Source: Amphimedon queenslandica (Eukaryota; Porifera; Demospongiae; Haplosclerida; Niphatidae). From it: a stretch of 64,000 nt of DNA. Location: NCBI RefSeq assembly GCF_000090795.2, contig NW_003546461.1:1-64000 (forward strand), written 5' to 3'. The notes under the pieces are model-generated. The model had not been told where the DNA came from and ran no database searches. It saw only the letters and a program-made list of their open reading frames with translations. The first letter of the stretch is position 1, and the number at the start of each line of letters is the position of its first letter. Made by a program: the position numbers and the translations under genes. Shown here piece after piece: positions 44,848 through 56,700 of this stretch.

Positions 44848-46924
44848 TCATGTACTGCTATTTTTTCCAGCACAAGGCTCACAAAGAATGTCATTTAGAC
44901 TTGTCTCATAGAATGACTGCTTCCCAATTGGAATGCCACAGTTTGTGCACTTGAAACAGTTGAGATGGTATATTTTCTTTTTGTACATTGTATGGCGAGA
45001 TGTGACGGGCTCCTTGCAAGCTCCACACACCTTAGCAAACTTTACTACACACGATTCACAGTAAAACTTCCCATGCTTCTCAGATATCTTCCCAGCATCA
45101 GTTGATAGTGCTTTATTGCAGTCTGCACATTTAAAACATTCGAGATGGAAGACATTGAAGCTAAACTGAACTCCTTTCCCAGTGATTGGCTTGTAGCAGA
45201 CGTTGCACTTCTTGCTGGTCTTTTGTTTAAAACAATCACCGCAGACAAGGCTACCAGCATAATTCTGAAACCCCTTGTCAATTAGGCTAATTTTGCACGA
45301 GGAGCAACTGAAACACTTGACATGCCAGGCATGAGCTTCATATTTCATGTGCTTCTCTGTGAGGAGGATTCCCTCCTTACATGAAGAACACTGAGCAATT
45401 GGTTGCAAGCATTCATCACAGAGAAAGTCGCCTTCAGAAAAGTAATATTTCCTGTCAAAAAGGCTCTCTCTGCATCTCTTGCAGTTGAAGCAGTCTTCAT
45501 GAAGCTCTATTCCATTCTTGGTAATCTTTGATTGTCCTATCTTAATGGGAAGAAGGCAGCGACGACAATCAACAGCTGTTTTATCATAGCATGTCTGGCA
45601 AACAAAAGAGCCATCCTTTCTCCCTGTATACTTTTGACCCTGGAGTGGGGTATCACACAGCTGGCAGCAAAAGTGCTCTTTGTGCCACTTTTTGTCCTCT
45701 GCTATTGTAAAAGTATCGGCAACAATCAACTATAAAATTAATTAAAAATAATTAAAAATTATGACATCTAGGATGAATCATACCGTACCTCATCACATCC
45801 ATGGCAGCGTGGTATTTTAAGTTCAGCATAATGTCTCCCACAGTAAAGGCTGTCATCCTTGTCATTGAGGAAGTAGATCAGATCAACTAGCACTTCATTG
45901 CATGTTGTGCATGTGAAGCATAATGGGTGCCATGCCTTTGAGGGTGAGCGAGCTGCTGCAATGTACACACTTCCAGTATCAATCCTTTTATCACACTGAG
46001 TGCAAACCTAATACATTGAAGTCATAGCTCATTAATTTAGTAATAATAATTATTATTATTTTGCCTTTTTTCCTGTTGCTATGTTAATGCCTCCTACACC
46101 GCAGGCACGAGCTTTACATTTATCGGCTATTTTGATGAGCCTCTTCTTTTCAATGTCACTCATATCATGGCATAAAGTAGGGTCCAAGTCATGCGGTGGT
46201 AGTTGCTCTAGGTACAGCTGGTTTCTTTTCTTCTCTCCTTCGCTACCTCGTAACGGAACTCGGTCTTTTGGCAGGCATTCCATGTAGCGCTTGACCTGTT
46301 CTCATCATGTGAATTATTATTACATAAAATACTTGAAGGCTTACCAGGTCCACACTGATCCCACTTGGAAACCAGGAATAGCTGTTGAGGACCTTTTCAT
46401 CTGCAACATCTTGACTATACCTCCTGTCTGACATTCTTGAGCTCCTCGGGCTAACGGTTGCTTGATGAGTTTCACGTGGGCATTGACAATTGATGCATAC
46501 TTTCCTGGAAAGGAGAAAGGAAAAGGCAATGCAGCTGTATACACTAATTCTCAATGGACCAAGCAAGTATGAAAACATTGCTATGATACATAATTAGATC
46601 ATACAGCCTTCAGCTACTTAAAAGAATTCAAATTAAACATTATCGGTCAACTACCATGCATAAAATGCAAAATGCTATATAATGCATAATTATTTTTACC
46701 TCCAGACATGTAAAAGTAATCCCTCACATCCTCCCTTACATCTTAAGCAAGGAGCACCAACTTCAACCTTAGGAACAGCAGCAGTCAATCTCTGCTAAGA
46801 TTAATAATACAAAGCAAAAGCTCCTCCTATACAAGGCTGCAAGGCTTACCGGTTTAGCAGGACCAGGGGATGAAGAAGATGACGAAGAGCGAGTTCTTTC
46901 TAACACTGGCGAGTCCTTGGACAT
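44848..46924 (-). CDS. PET domain plus six LIM domains (Testin/Limpet-like)
   Basis: The start at 46924 gives MSKDSPVLERTRSSS (exon 46924-46850). The next exons encode a Cys-rich segment (CLRCKGGCEG, CINCQCP) like the N-terminus of Testin, then a PET domain (SYSWFPSGISVDL, VKRYMECLPKDRVPLRGSEGE, ending in AKKAK-like basic residues). Six LIM domains follow (first in exon 46000-45785, the rest in 45729-44848), each with the two-zinc Cys/His pattern. PET/LIM proteins bind the actin cytoskeleton and adhesion sites. Testin and Prickle have three LIM domains; the six-LIM arrangement is that of arthropod Limpet and fits a protein combining TES and FHL halves. Exon joins in the N-terminal part are less certain than those of the LIM block. 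Confidence 0.88.
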
Positions 46925-47083
46925 TTTGTTTGCTTCCTAGCCGCTCAAATGAATCTGCATTCAAGCACTATGGCACGCCCACTTGTTGCAACAAAATTAA
47001 ATTCATAAAGACAGAGGGTCAAATTCTTAACATTCCTTTAAAAATATAAAATTATTATTACAATTCATACAACACAGCATTAA

Positions 47084-48287
47084 TTATGACGACTCTTTTA
47101 AGCCATATTTCATCAGCAGTGCACTCGTCTGCATCAAAGCACTAGTAGTAAGGACAAAATAAGAGTTATGCTGCATAAAGTATCTCTTCTTACCATCCTG
47201 GTCTTATGATTTTATAATAACCTTCCACTGATACATCAACAACAGTAGATCCATCCCTTGAAGCACTGTTATTACCGATTCTTCCTCCGTCTACAACAGC
47301 ATCAAGTTGAGGCCAGAGTGACTGAAACTCCTTTTAAAAAACACATCAATGTCAATAAGCATTGTAATACATTCACATAATCATAATGGTAACAATACTT
47401 GACTAACTTCAATAGCCAAAGTGCTCTTCTCATTGCTGACATTAGCACTAGTGAGAGCTAATGGCTTGTCAAAGTGCTGAGCCAGTTCAGTGATGAAATG
47501 ACTATGAGGGATACGGACACCAACGGTCTCTATGGCAGGATTCAGTGACGGATTAAGAGACTCCCTCCTTCTCATGACGAGAGTCACAGGGCCAGGTAGC
47601 AATTCATCCAACAGGTCAGTGCTCAGTGTATTAATGGCCCACCTGTCAATATGAAAAGCCTCATTAACAACACTTTTGGGAAGTTAATGCCCTCATTCAG
47701 ACAACACTATTACTCCCACATGTAATCAAAGGCGGAACCCGATATGCTATGATGGTAAAGCGATACCCTTGGCCCACAATAATAACAATGTCATGAAAGA
47801 GTTGGTCTATATTAGGAGCACATTTTACAGTCACATCATACAAGTATACACAAAACTATGTACTATCAAAATAAGCAATTTTAAGCATGCCAAAGACCAC
47901 TTTAAAAATTTGCAACCAATTTTGCAAAAACAAAAATTTCATTAAATTAAAATAACCGCCCCCTCACTTATCAATATCGTTAATCCTTCCCACACATATA
48001 GCCAATGGACGCATCTTTGTTCTTCCTTTTATTGAGTATATCCTTTCAATAGCTCCTGTATCAAGTGCTGATGCTGTCAGACCATATATTGTATCAGTGG
48101 GAACAGCCAAAACTCCTCCTCTCTCTAAAAGTCTTGCACATTCCCATACTGCATCCAATCCATCACTTGCCTTGAGTATGTTTGCAGCTGTATCTCTTCC
48201 TCGGGTTGTAACGAGGCTCATATTTCTCAAAAACTTTGCACAATAGTGTAATGAATCAGCAATGACCCTGTTTAAGAGCAATGACAT
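47084..48287 (-). CDS. YRDC: Threonylcarbamoyl-AMP synthase (YRDC/Sua5 family)
   Basis: Four exons fit exactly: 48287-47968, 47642-47399, 47330-47194 and 47141-47084, 252 residues. The YrdC fold is clear: GGVLAVPTDTIYGL, SIKGRTKMRPLAICV, LLPGPVTLVMRR, VGVRIPHSHF, LALTSANVS, GSTVVDVS and IIRPGCAL. The enzyme makes L-threonylcarbamoyladenylate from threonine, bicarbonate and ATP, the first step of t6A37 modification of ANN-decoding tRNAs. The first 23 residues (MSLLLNRVIADSLHYCAKFLRNM) look like a mitochondrial targeting peptide, and an internal Met could give a cytosolic form, as known for vertebrate YRDC. The gene has no C-terminal Sua5 domain, as expected for an animal protein. Confidence 0.93.
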
Positions 48288-48515
48288 CTAATTGTGGTGC
48301 AATGACAATTACACGTGGGTAGCCACGCCTTTTTAAAATTAGAGTCTAATTTAAAATATCTACATAAACTTAATTTTAACTTTATAAATATTAACTCTTT
48401 TGATGCTACTCACTCAGCTAGTACTATATAGTAGCTACTGGCGGTATATAGCAAGTCAGGGATTATGGAAGATGCCTGGTCGATTTTTATCATTTTTTAA
48501 ATTCTCTTCTCAACC

Positions 48516-50212
48516 ATGAGGCTGAGCTCTGTTTGTGGTGAGTTTTAGTTTATTTACTCAAATTTATTGTGTTGAAAGTTGAAACAACAGAAAATAGTGT
48601 AGATCTCTGATCTATGTAGATGTAGATCTATCTAATTGAGTGGGCGTGGCCAAAATATTTTTAATTAAAAAAGTTCTGTGGAGTAACTGCATGAAACTTG
48701 ACCTACTTACCCTCACGTGATCAGTTAACAAATCATGTGATAGAAAGTTGGATCAAATTTCACTTTAGTTATGCGACTATTTTAAAGGGACACGTTCATG
48801 GAAATAGATGCACATGTCACTGTAGAGGAAGTAAACATTAAATTGGACATGCAACAGACTTTTAATTATTAGTTATAACACGTGTTTAGACATGCATAGA
48901 GAGTAGAGACAAAGCAATTAGGCCTAGAACCAGGAGTAGGCATCTCTAGAACACTTCTTTCAACCAGTATTAGCTCTTTTGCCACCCAAAGACACTCTTT
49001 TTGGCCAGGAACATTACGAGTAGCCACTCGAGTAGCCATTTTACCTTCATTTTTTATGGGCATGGTCACACGTTATGAATAGTTATTAATACTTCACGTC
49101 ATTAATGATGTCACCTTGAAGAACAGGCCACTTTTTAAAGATGACGTGCTTCCATGAACGTGTCCCTTTAATAATGACATTATTTCAAATTATTTGTTAA
49201 TTGTTATAGGTTCGAAAATAGTCTTTCCTTACTTTTCAACTTTGAATTTTCATGTCAATGGACAGAGTTCTGATACATCATGTGAGCATAAAGATGGTGT
49301 CACTATCAGGCAGTTGGATACTGCTACTATGGTGTCTGTGATATCGCTTGTGCATGAAACTGATAAAGCAGTTCACCTTTATTGCGTAAACAATGTTTCT
49401 AAGCAGACTGTACTTGATTACACTTTAAAACCGGGTTAGTACTGTGCTAGCTATGACATTAAACTCTATTTAGTTAAAATTATCCTCAATTTCTTAGCTC
49501 TGACCTAAGTCTTGATAATAATAGTATAGTTCATGAGCTCAGAGCCTGCATGTGACTAAGAGAACTACTAGTCGTCCGTTTATTTGTTTATGTATTATCA
49601 TGGTATTATCACTCCTCTTTTTATTTAAATTATATTAAATGAACACATTTGTAACTTAGTGTGCACACACGAACTCATGAAAGTGAGTCTCTAAATGTTT
49701 TAATTAGTCAATGTGTCATTTACATGTATGTTTATAATCTGGTAGGTGTGTTATCTGATGTGAATAATTTGACACTTGATTTCACTCTCAATGACACCCT
49801 GCAGATGTACTGGTCTCAGCCTTCCAATGTGTGTCAATGTGATAGAAACGAATCATGCGATATTACTTATAAAGTCTCTTTTGATGAGGATCCCAATGGA
49901 TTAGAGCATGTGGCGCATGGTCCTTATTTTGAACTCCCTCGTGTCAGCAAGTTCGATGCACTGTCTGTCGAGGTAATTGTACCTCAAAATCAAACAATTA
50001 GATGTGTACCTGCTACTACTACCTTGAGCACCTCCAATGATACTACTCGTAGTGCTCCTCAAAACAAGAAATTGTTTCTATTCATAGCCATGCTTTTGGT
50101 GGTAGCCTGTAGTCCATTCTGTTACAAGATTTGGATATGTTATATAAAGGCCTGCTTGTTAGTCTGCTATAGGCTGTACCATTTTATAATGAAGAAGAGA
50201 AATGGTAAATAA
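48516..50212 (+). CDS. Single-pass membrane receptor-like protein
   Basis: Three exons: 48516-48537 (MRLSSVC), 49210-49434 and 49746-50212, joined in phase 1, about 237 residues. The extracellular part has cysteine-bearing beta-strand segments and an FN3-like unit (TLQMYWSQPSNVCQC, ITYKVSFDE) with N-glycosylation sequons. Then come a membrane segment (LFLFIAMLLVVACSPFCY) and a short basic, Cys-rich tail. The first exon is weak as a signal peptide, so an upstream exon or another start is possible. Splicing from the alternative donor at 50205 to 50263 would replace the last residues by KPLLPIFDTPAHP and end near 50331. The general layout resembles the receptor at 11.6 kb, but I see no clear homology. 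Confidence 0.6.
48786..49167. mobile_element. MITE with TTAA target sites
   Basis: Inverted ends AGGGACACGTTCATGGA and TCCATGAACGTGTCCCT are flanked by TTAA on both sides (48782-48785, 49168-49171). TTAA targets are typical of piggyBac and Kolobok groups. It occupies the first intron of the receptor-like gene. Confidence 0.85.
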
Positions 50213-50458
50213 AGTATATTCTAAATTAATACAAATATTTTGTTTATTTTGAATACAATAGCAAAGCCTCTACTTCCGATATTTGATACACCTGCTCATC
50301 CATGTGCCTTCATTGTTGTAACCCGCCCATGAATGACACAACTTCATGGTAAGTAAATCAAAATTGGGAATGAATTTATAACCATTTTTGCAAAATACCA
50401 TTATTGAAATCGGTTTATTATAGAATCTTACTTTTGCTATAGATTATTTAAAGAAGAT

Positions 50459-50584
50459 GTAATACAGTGCTTTGCAGGTTGCTTGACCCAGTTTCTGCTC
50501 ACGTGACATGTATTACTAGTATGGTGAGAGTCACGTGATTAACGAGTTTGCAGGGTCAAGTAACCTGCAAAGCCACTGTATTAC
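50459..50584. mobile_element. Foldback element upstream of CFAP47
   Basis: About 36-bp inverted arms (GTAATACAGTGCTTTGCAGG... and its near-complement) with a short centre, flanked by AGAT on both sides. The transcript would form a long hairpin. It lies between the receptor-like gene and CFAP47. Confidence 0.78.
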
Positions 50585-50732
50585 AGATGACATGCTAAAG
50601 TGAATTGTTTAATTTTTTGCAATTTTTATATTAATACTTTTTGTTAATAATAACTAAGTCACACCCACAAGTAGCGTTGCTAGGCAACAACATACTAATC
50701 CTGCATGCAAGCAGCATTATTCTTACCAAAAA

Positions 50733-53700
50733 ATGGAGTCCTCTAGTAGTAGCGGCTCATACAACAGCAATGGGAGCAACTATATCAAGATAGTGGACTT
50801 CCCCGTGGATGAAGTGACGTTCATTGATACAGGACAAGGAGAAGAGACGGTCACTTATCACGTCCAGAACTGCAGTGCCTCTTCAAAGAGGCTGAGGGCA
50901 GCTCTGAAGAAAGGAAGCAGTGAAGTATGAGCCTTTATCTCCTCGTATTAGTTAGCTAGTATTTGTATCTGTACAGGCTTTTAGTTTATTAGCTGGTAAG
51001 GAAGAGAGGCTTTTAGCTCCTGGTCTAAAGTTAGCTGTCACTATCAAGTTCACACCAAAAGGGAAGCCAGGTTCATCTTACGACGGAGACCTCAACTTGT
51101 TTGCTGATGACTATGTTGCCATGAGCATCCCAATAGTTGGGTAAGAAGCATTAAATCGCAATCAATAATCCATGTGCATCTACACTTGTGTATTGTGTAC
51201 ATTTATTACTATAAGATCTAATGCTAGATCTACTGTACATTTTTAATGTACTTTTATTGGAAGTAATTTTCTTTATTTCCACTTGCAGGCATCCCCCATA
51301 TCCATTGCTTACTTTCACTCCGGATTGTATTGATTTTGGTTCTCAAGTCTGTGCTCATCAATCAGTCTCTCGTTCAATCACTCTATTCAATACTGGGAGG
51401 GCCCCTGGCTCCTTCTCCGTTAGCACTCGTCACTTACCATCATACCTCACCATTACTCCTCTAGAGGGAGCAATCTCACCAGGCTCACAGGAATCCATTA
51501 ATGTATAAGTCCTCTTACTATTGTTAAATATACTTTACTCTCTCTGCATTGAATTTTAGGTTGACTTGCTTTGTAGAAAAGTTGGCATAATGGAAGAGAA
51601 CATTGAGTAAGCTGTACATACATGAATGCAGTGATAACTTGCTCTATTTTTAGGATACAATTGGAGTCTGATACTATCAGTATACCAGTCACTGCTAGCA
51701 TTGTACAGCCTCAGTTGGAGTTACTTGACAGCGAGAGTCTTGCTCCAACGTCTTCGCTTCATTTAGGAACTACTTATTATGGGACTATAAAGCATAAATC
51801 AATTGTCATTTATAACAACAGCCCATCTCCAGTTGATTATGTGGCAGCAATTAGCAAGGAGAGTCCACCTTATGGAGAGGTACTGTAGATTCTTCTATAG
51901 TACATTAGTTGTATGTGTATATGACTCTATTCTTATAGGGTGTGGATATGAAGGGTACGCTAGCTATGGCATGTACAAAAGGAGGTCTTTATCAACACAA
52001 TTGGAGAGAGCAGAGTGATGTACCAATCTCTGAGAGACTCTTCAATGTAACTATACAATTGCATATGTGTACATGTACCTATCATGATGGTTTGTTGCTC
52101 TCTCTCTCTTCCAGTTATCTCCTAATGAAGGAACACTCAGGCCATATCAAACTGAAAGGATTGACGTTACATTCTATCCTATGCTTGATCAGTCAGAGAA
52201 AGGCTGGGAGCATCATCAAGGGCTGGCATGTAGGAGAGACTATGCACTATATGTACACATTACTCCAGTGGGTCTAACTAAGCAAGGATATGAACAAAAT
52301 GGTATGTTAAAATTGTGCAGCATACATGTACATGTACATGAAAAGAAATTTTGGCTAAGAACATTTTTGGTGTCAAGTCCAAATTTTAATGCCAGTAACT
52401 CAAATATTTGTGATCACAATGAGCTCAAACTTTCCACATAACATTAATGTATTGTCTGTCATCAATTAATACTCTATCTCTTATTTATCCATATAGTTGT
52501 TGAGTTAGGATTAACAGCCACTGCATTACCAATTCAGATCTCACTAGAGCCATCTGAGATACAGTTTGGCAAGTGTTTAGAAGGAGCACTAAACAGTCAG
52601 AAAATGATGATAAGGAATGACTCTGACAGCCTACCACTAACATACAGACTATCAGTCCCTGCCCATTATAAAATAGATCACAATAAAGGCCACATACTAC
52701 CAGAAAAGGAGCAAAGTGTAGTAGTTATATTTCAACCTAAGCAACTTGGGGATTTAAATGGCTACCTCTTACTGGAGATAATGGGAGAGCATATTGACGG
52801 GGTAGCATCAGTATTTGCTGTGTATAAGGTTCCATTGATGGGGTCTTGCATTATTGATAATCAGAGAGGGAAACGAGAGAGTAAGACCCAAAAACTTATA
52901 CTAGATGATTTGGCAGCTAGCATTAGGCCTCATGACAGGAGCGTTAAAATAAAGTAAGCATATACATGTACTGTACATGTTGCACATTGTACATGTACAC
53001 ATGTGCAGTGATTTTATTGCAATGTTTTATTTAGGAGCCCTTTTACTAAAGTCAATCGTCACACTTACGTTGATCCTGATTTTGCATACACTGACAGCGA
53101 GATGGCTGATATCAAGGCTCACCAGCAGTCATACAGAGACTACATTAATGATAGTAGAAAAGAGAGACTAGCAAGAGAAAAGGAAAGGTAACAGATGACA
53201 TTTAATGTCAGTATAGTACCCATCAGTTTATTATATAGGAAACTTGGTAACACTGAATACATTACTAGCACTGATATTGGTATAGAGCCTGGTGCAGGGA
53301 TAAAGCCTCCTTCAATTGCTCTGAGGGACCAGTTCACTGATTATAATGAAACTAGAACTGATAGCAATAGCAACAGCAGCACACAGTCACCTCTCCCTCC
53401 TCTCAATGAGGAAACAATACTGGAGCAATGTCAAATGAGACTATCACCACAACAGCTCTCCAATATCAAACTAGGTGAGGAGTCCTGTGTCATTATTATT
53501 ATTACATTGTGTACTGTACATGCTCATTGTAGAGCCCCAGTTGCTCAAGTTAGGTGTTGTTGTGAAGAATTTTCCTCTGGAGAAGACTCTGATACTTACT
53601 AATGAAAATTCACAGTGCATCAGACTGTGTTTAGAGGTAATACTTGACTTTTATTTTCTTGTAATTATGCTAGTTTTTTGTTATTTTAGAGTAAGTCTAT

Positions 53701-56700
53701 TTTTATCAAGTTTGGTTCATCTTCTTCAAGTGAAGGCTCATGCTTTCTTGAGTGTGTTTTGACACCTTACTCACGTGTTAATTTTACTGTTACTTTTCAG
53801 TCTGACCAGCTTGGAGACTTTAATGAGTAAGGAATATTTGTATCAAGTAATAGAAAATATTATATTTTACTTATTATTAAGGAGCATCAAGTGTATCATT
53901 AACAATGATCACATTTACCACATCCCAGTCACCGTATCTGTCACTGATGCTTCGCTATCACTCTCACCCTCACACATTACACTATCATCACCTCCACTAT
54001 CCACACTTAACTCACTATTGGAAGGACAGGTGACATTACACAATCCTCATCATGTTCCTACTGGATTCTCATGGGGCCTTGATGATCATGATGACTATGT
54101 TGCTGTTACTCATATGGAGGGTACTTATGTACACATGAACATCAACATGCTATATTAGCCCATGGTTTTTTTCAAAAAATGGCTCCAAAATCACCCCCAA
54201 TTTTTACTACATTTTCTGATACATATTGCTGCCCTTATGCTATGTAGAAAGTTTGAGTTGATTCCGACTTCAATTTTTTGAATTATGGCCATTTTTTAAA
54301 ATATGCCATTTTCAGAAAAATACCCAAGGCTATAGCCCATGGTTTTTTTCCAAAAAATGGCTCCAAAATCACCTCCAATTTTTACTACATTTTTTGATAC
54401 ATATTGCTGCCCTTATGCTATGTAGAAAATTTGAGTTGATTCCGACTTCAATTTTTTGAGTTATGGCCATTTTTTAAAATATGCCATTTTCTGAAAAATA
54501 CCCAAGGCCCATGGTTTTTTTCCAAAAAATGGCTCCAAAATCGCCTCCAATTTTTATTACATTTTCTAATACATATTGATGTTTTTAGGCTATATAGAAA
54601 GTTTGAGCTGTTTCCAGCAAATAATTTTTGAGTTATGAGCATTTAAAAATTTTTACTAAGTACATGTACACATATAGTCATATATACATGTACATGTACA
54701 GTGCATTATTTACATTATTCCTGTAGGTGTAGTTCCTGCTCATAGTTCTCTTGTCTGTGCTATATTCTGTCAGGGTAATGTACCCAAGGAATGCACTCGC
54801 CTTTCTTTGACTCTTAACGTGGAGGGAGGAGAGAAGAAGAAGCTCAACTGCTCATTGAAAGTACACTATTACCAGTCTATTACCTTTGTTGTTATTTTGT
54901 TGCTATGCATGTACATGTGTACTTGTAGTATTGGAAATCTGATTGTAGCTTCAAAGAGACACGCCTCATCTTTAATCCTGCTCCACAATACCTACCAGTA
55001 AAGAAGACAGTCCATATAGTTAACAAAGGAACTAATCATGGCTACTTTGAAGTAAGAGAATCAATGAGTTCATTATAAATGCATAATAACAATAACAATT
55101 ACATACTGAGATAGTAATGTACATGTATATGTACATGTTTGTAATTGACCTCTTGATCTTTGACCATTGGTAATAGATTAAGCTTTACTATACAGTGTAT
55201 ATTTGTAAGTAATTGTATTGGGCTCTTTGCTTGTGTAGGTTCTACCGTTTCAGCCCAGCACTGATTGTATCTCTGTCCAGCCAGAGAGGGGACATGTTCC
55301 TGCTGGTGATAGCGTCCAATTGACAGTACAACTCTGTTACTGGGAGGAGATGATATTTGAGTCAATATTGAAAGTGAGACTCCACGAGGGGAAGATGCTC
55401 TCAATGAGGATCAATGGAAGTGTTGAGGCACCTAAAGTCTTCATTAATCTTGTAAGCAGCTAGCACATGATAATGTACAGTACATGTATGATTGTACTAA
55501 TGTATTACATGTACATGCACATGTACATACTGATTGTTTTTGTTATGTGTATTAGGATCAGTTTAATTTTGGTGTGGTCTATTGTGGTGTCAAACTCTCT
55601 CTACCCTTCACTATTCACAATATGGTAGGCATACATTGTACACTGCTTGTGTACATGTACATGTACATGTATATTTTTTATTGTAATGTTATACTAATAG
55701 GGACAAGCTCATACTGTGTTATCTATTGATTTAAGTTTTTATGAAGATTTCACTCTTATTCTACCCGATGATGATAATCCTTATAAAGGTAAAACACATG
55801 TACATGTGCAGTACATGTACATGTACACATTTAATATTAAAAAATTACTCAATTTTTCCATAGATACACAAGTAGACTTGTCATCATTTAAAGACTCATC
55901 TAATAAATATGAGCTGACCATACCTCCTTCAACTGCTGTCAAATGTGCAATGGATTTCACACCTAGAGATGTCAGTAATAAGTGCATGTACATACATGTA
56001 TACAATGTACATGTACATGTATATTGTACTGTAGGTAGCTTCATATGACTTTATACTGCCTATACTTGTCAATGGACAGGATCCTGTACCACCTCCTTTG
56101 TCTCACTGGCCTCCTGGACGCACTCACAAATCACAAGTGGCTGTTGATAAGAAATGTAATCCATCAATCAATGCATGTAGCCTTCTCTTTTATATTCTTT
56201 ATTTTTCTCTTTGTTTCTTTTTCTATTTCATCTCAGTACCCTCTTATAAGAATACTCCTAAGCGTAGGGTACTAGCAACAGCACTTGTTCCTCCATTGCA
56301 AGTATTACATAATAATATTGAGTTTCACATTGCACCTGAAATGAATATTGTCAGTAAACTCAGTGAGCAGGTAAAGCATTGCACATAATTGCCCTGCTAT
56401 CGTACACCTCTCTCCCTCTCCTTTAAAAGGTTGTCTCATTGACTAATGTAAGTTCAGAGCCTCTTACCTGGGGCATTAAGGATAAGAATGAAAAGCGTTT
56501 GAGCGATGGAACTTTCAGGTTCATTCTCTTTTCAAAGAGCAGCGTGCCATTTGAGCTTCCTTTATGCACTAAAACTGATCCAATCCCTGGAGAGATTGGT
56601 CATCTTGCTCCAGGCCAGTCCTTCAAGTTTAAAGCCTTATTCAGTCCTGGTAATACTCCTAATATAGTAGCTATTTCCTATCTCTGATTGTATTGTCCCT

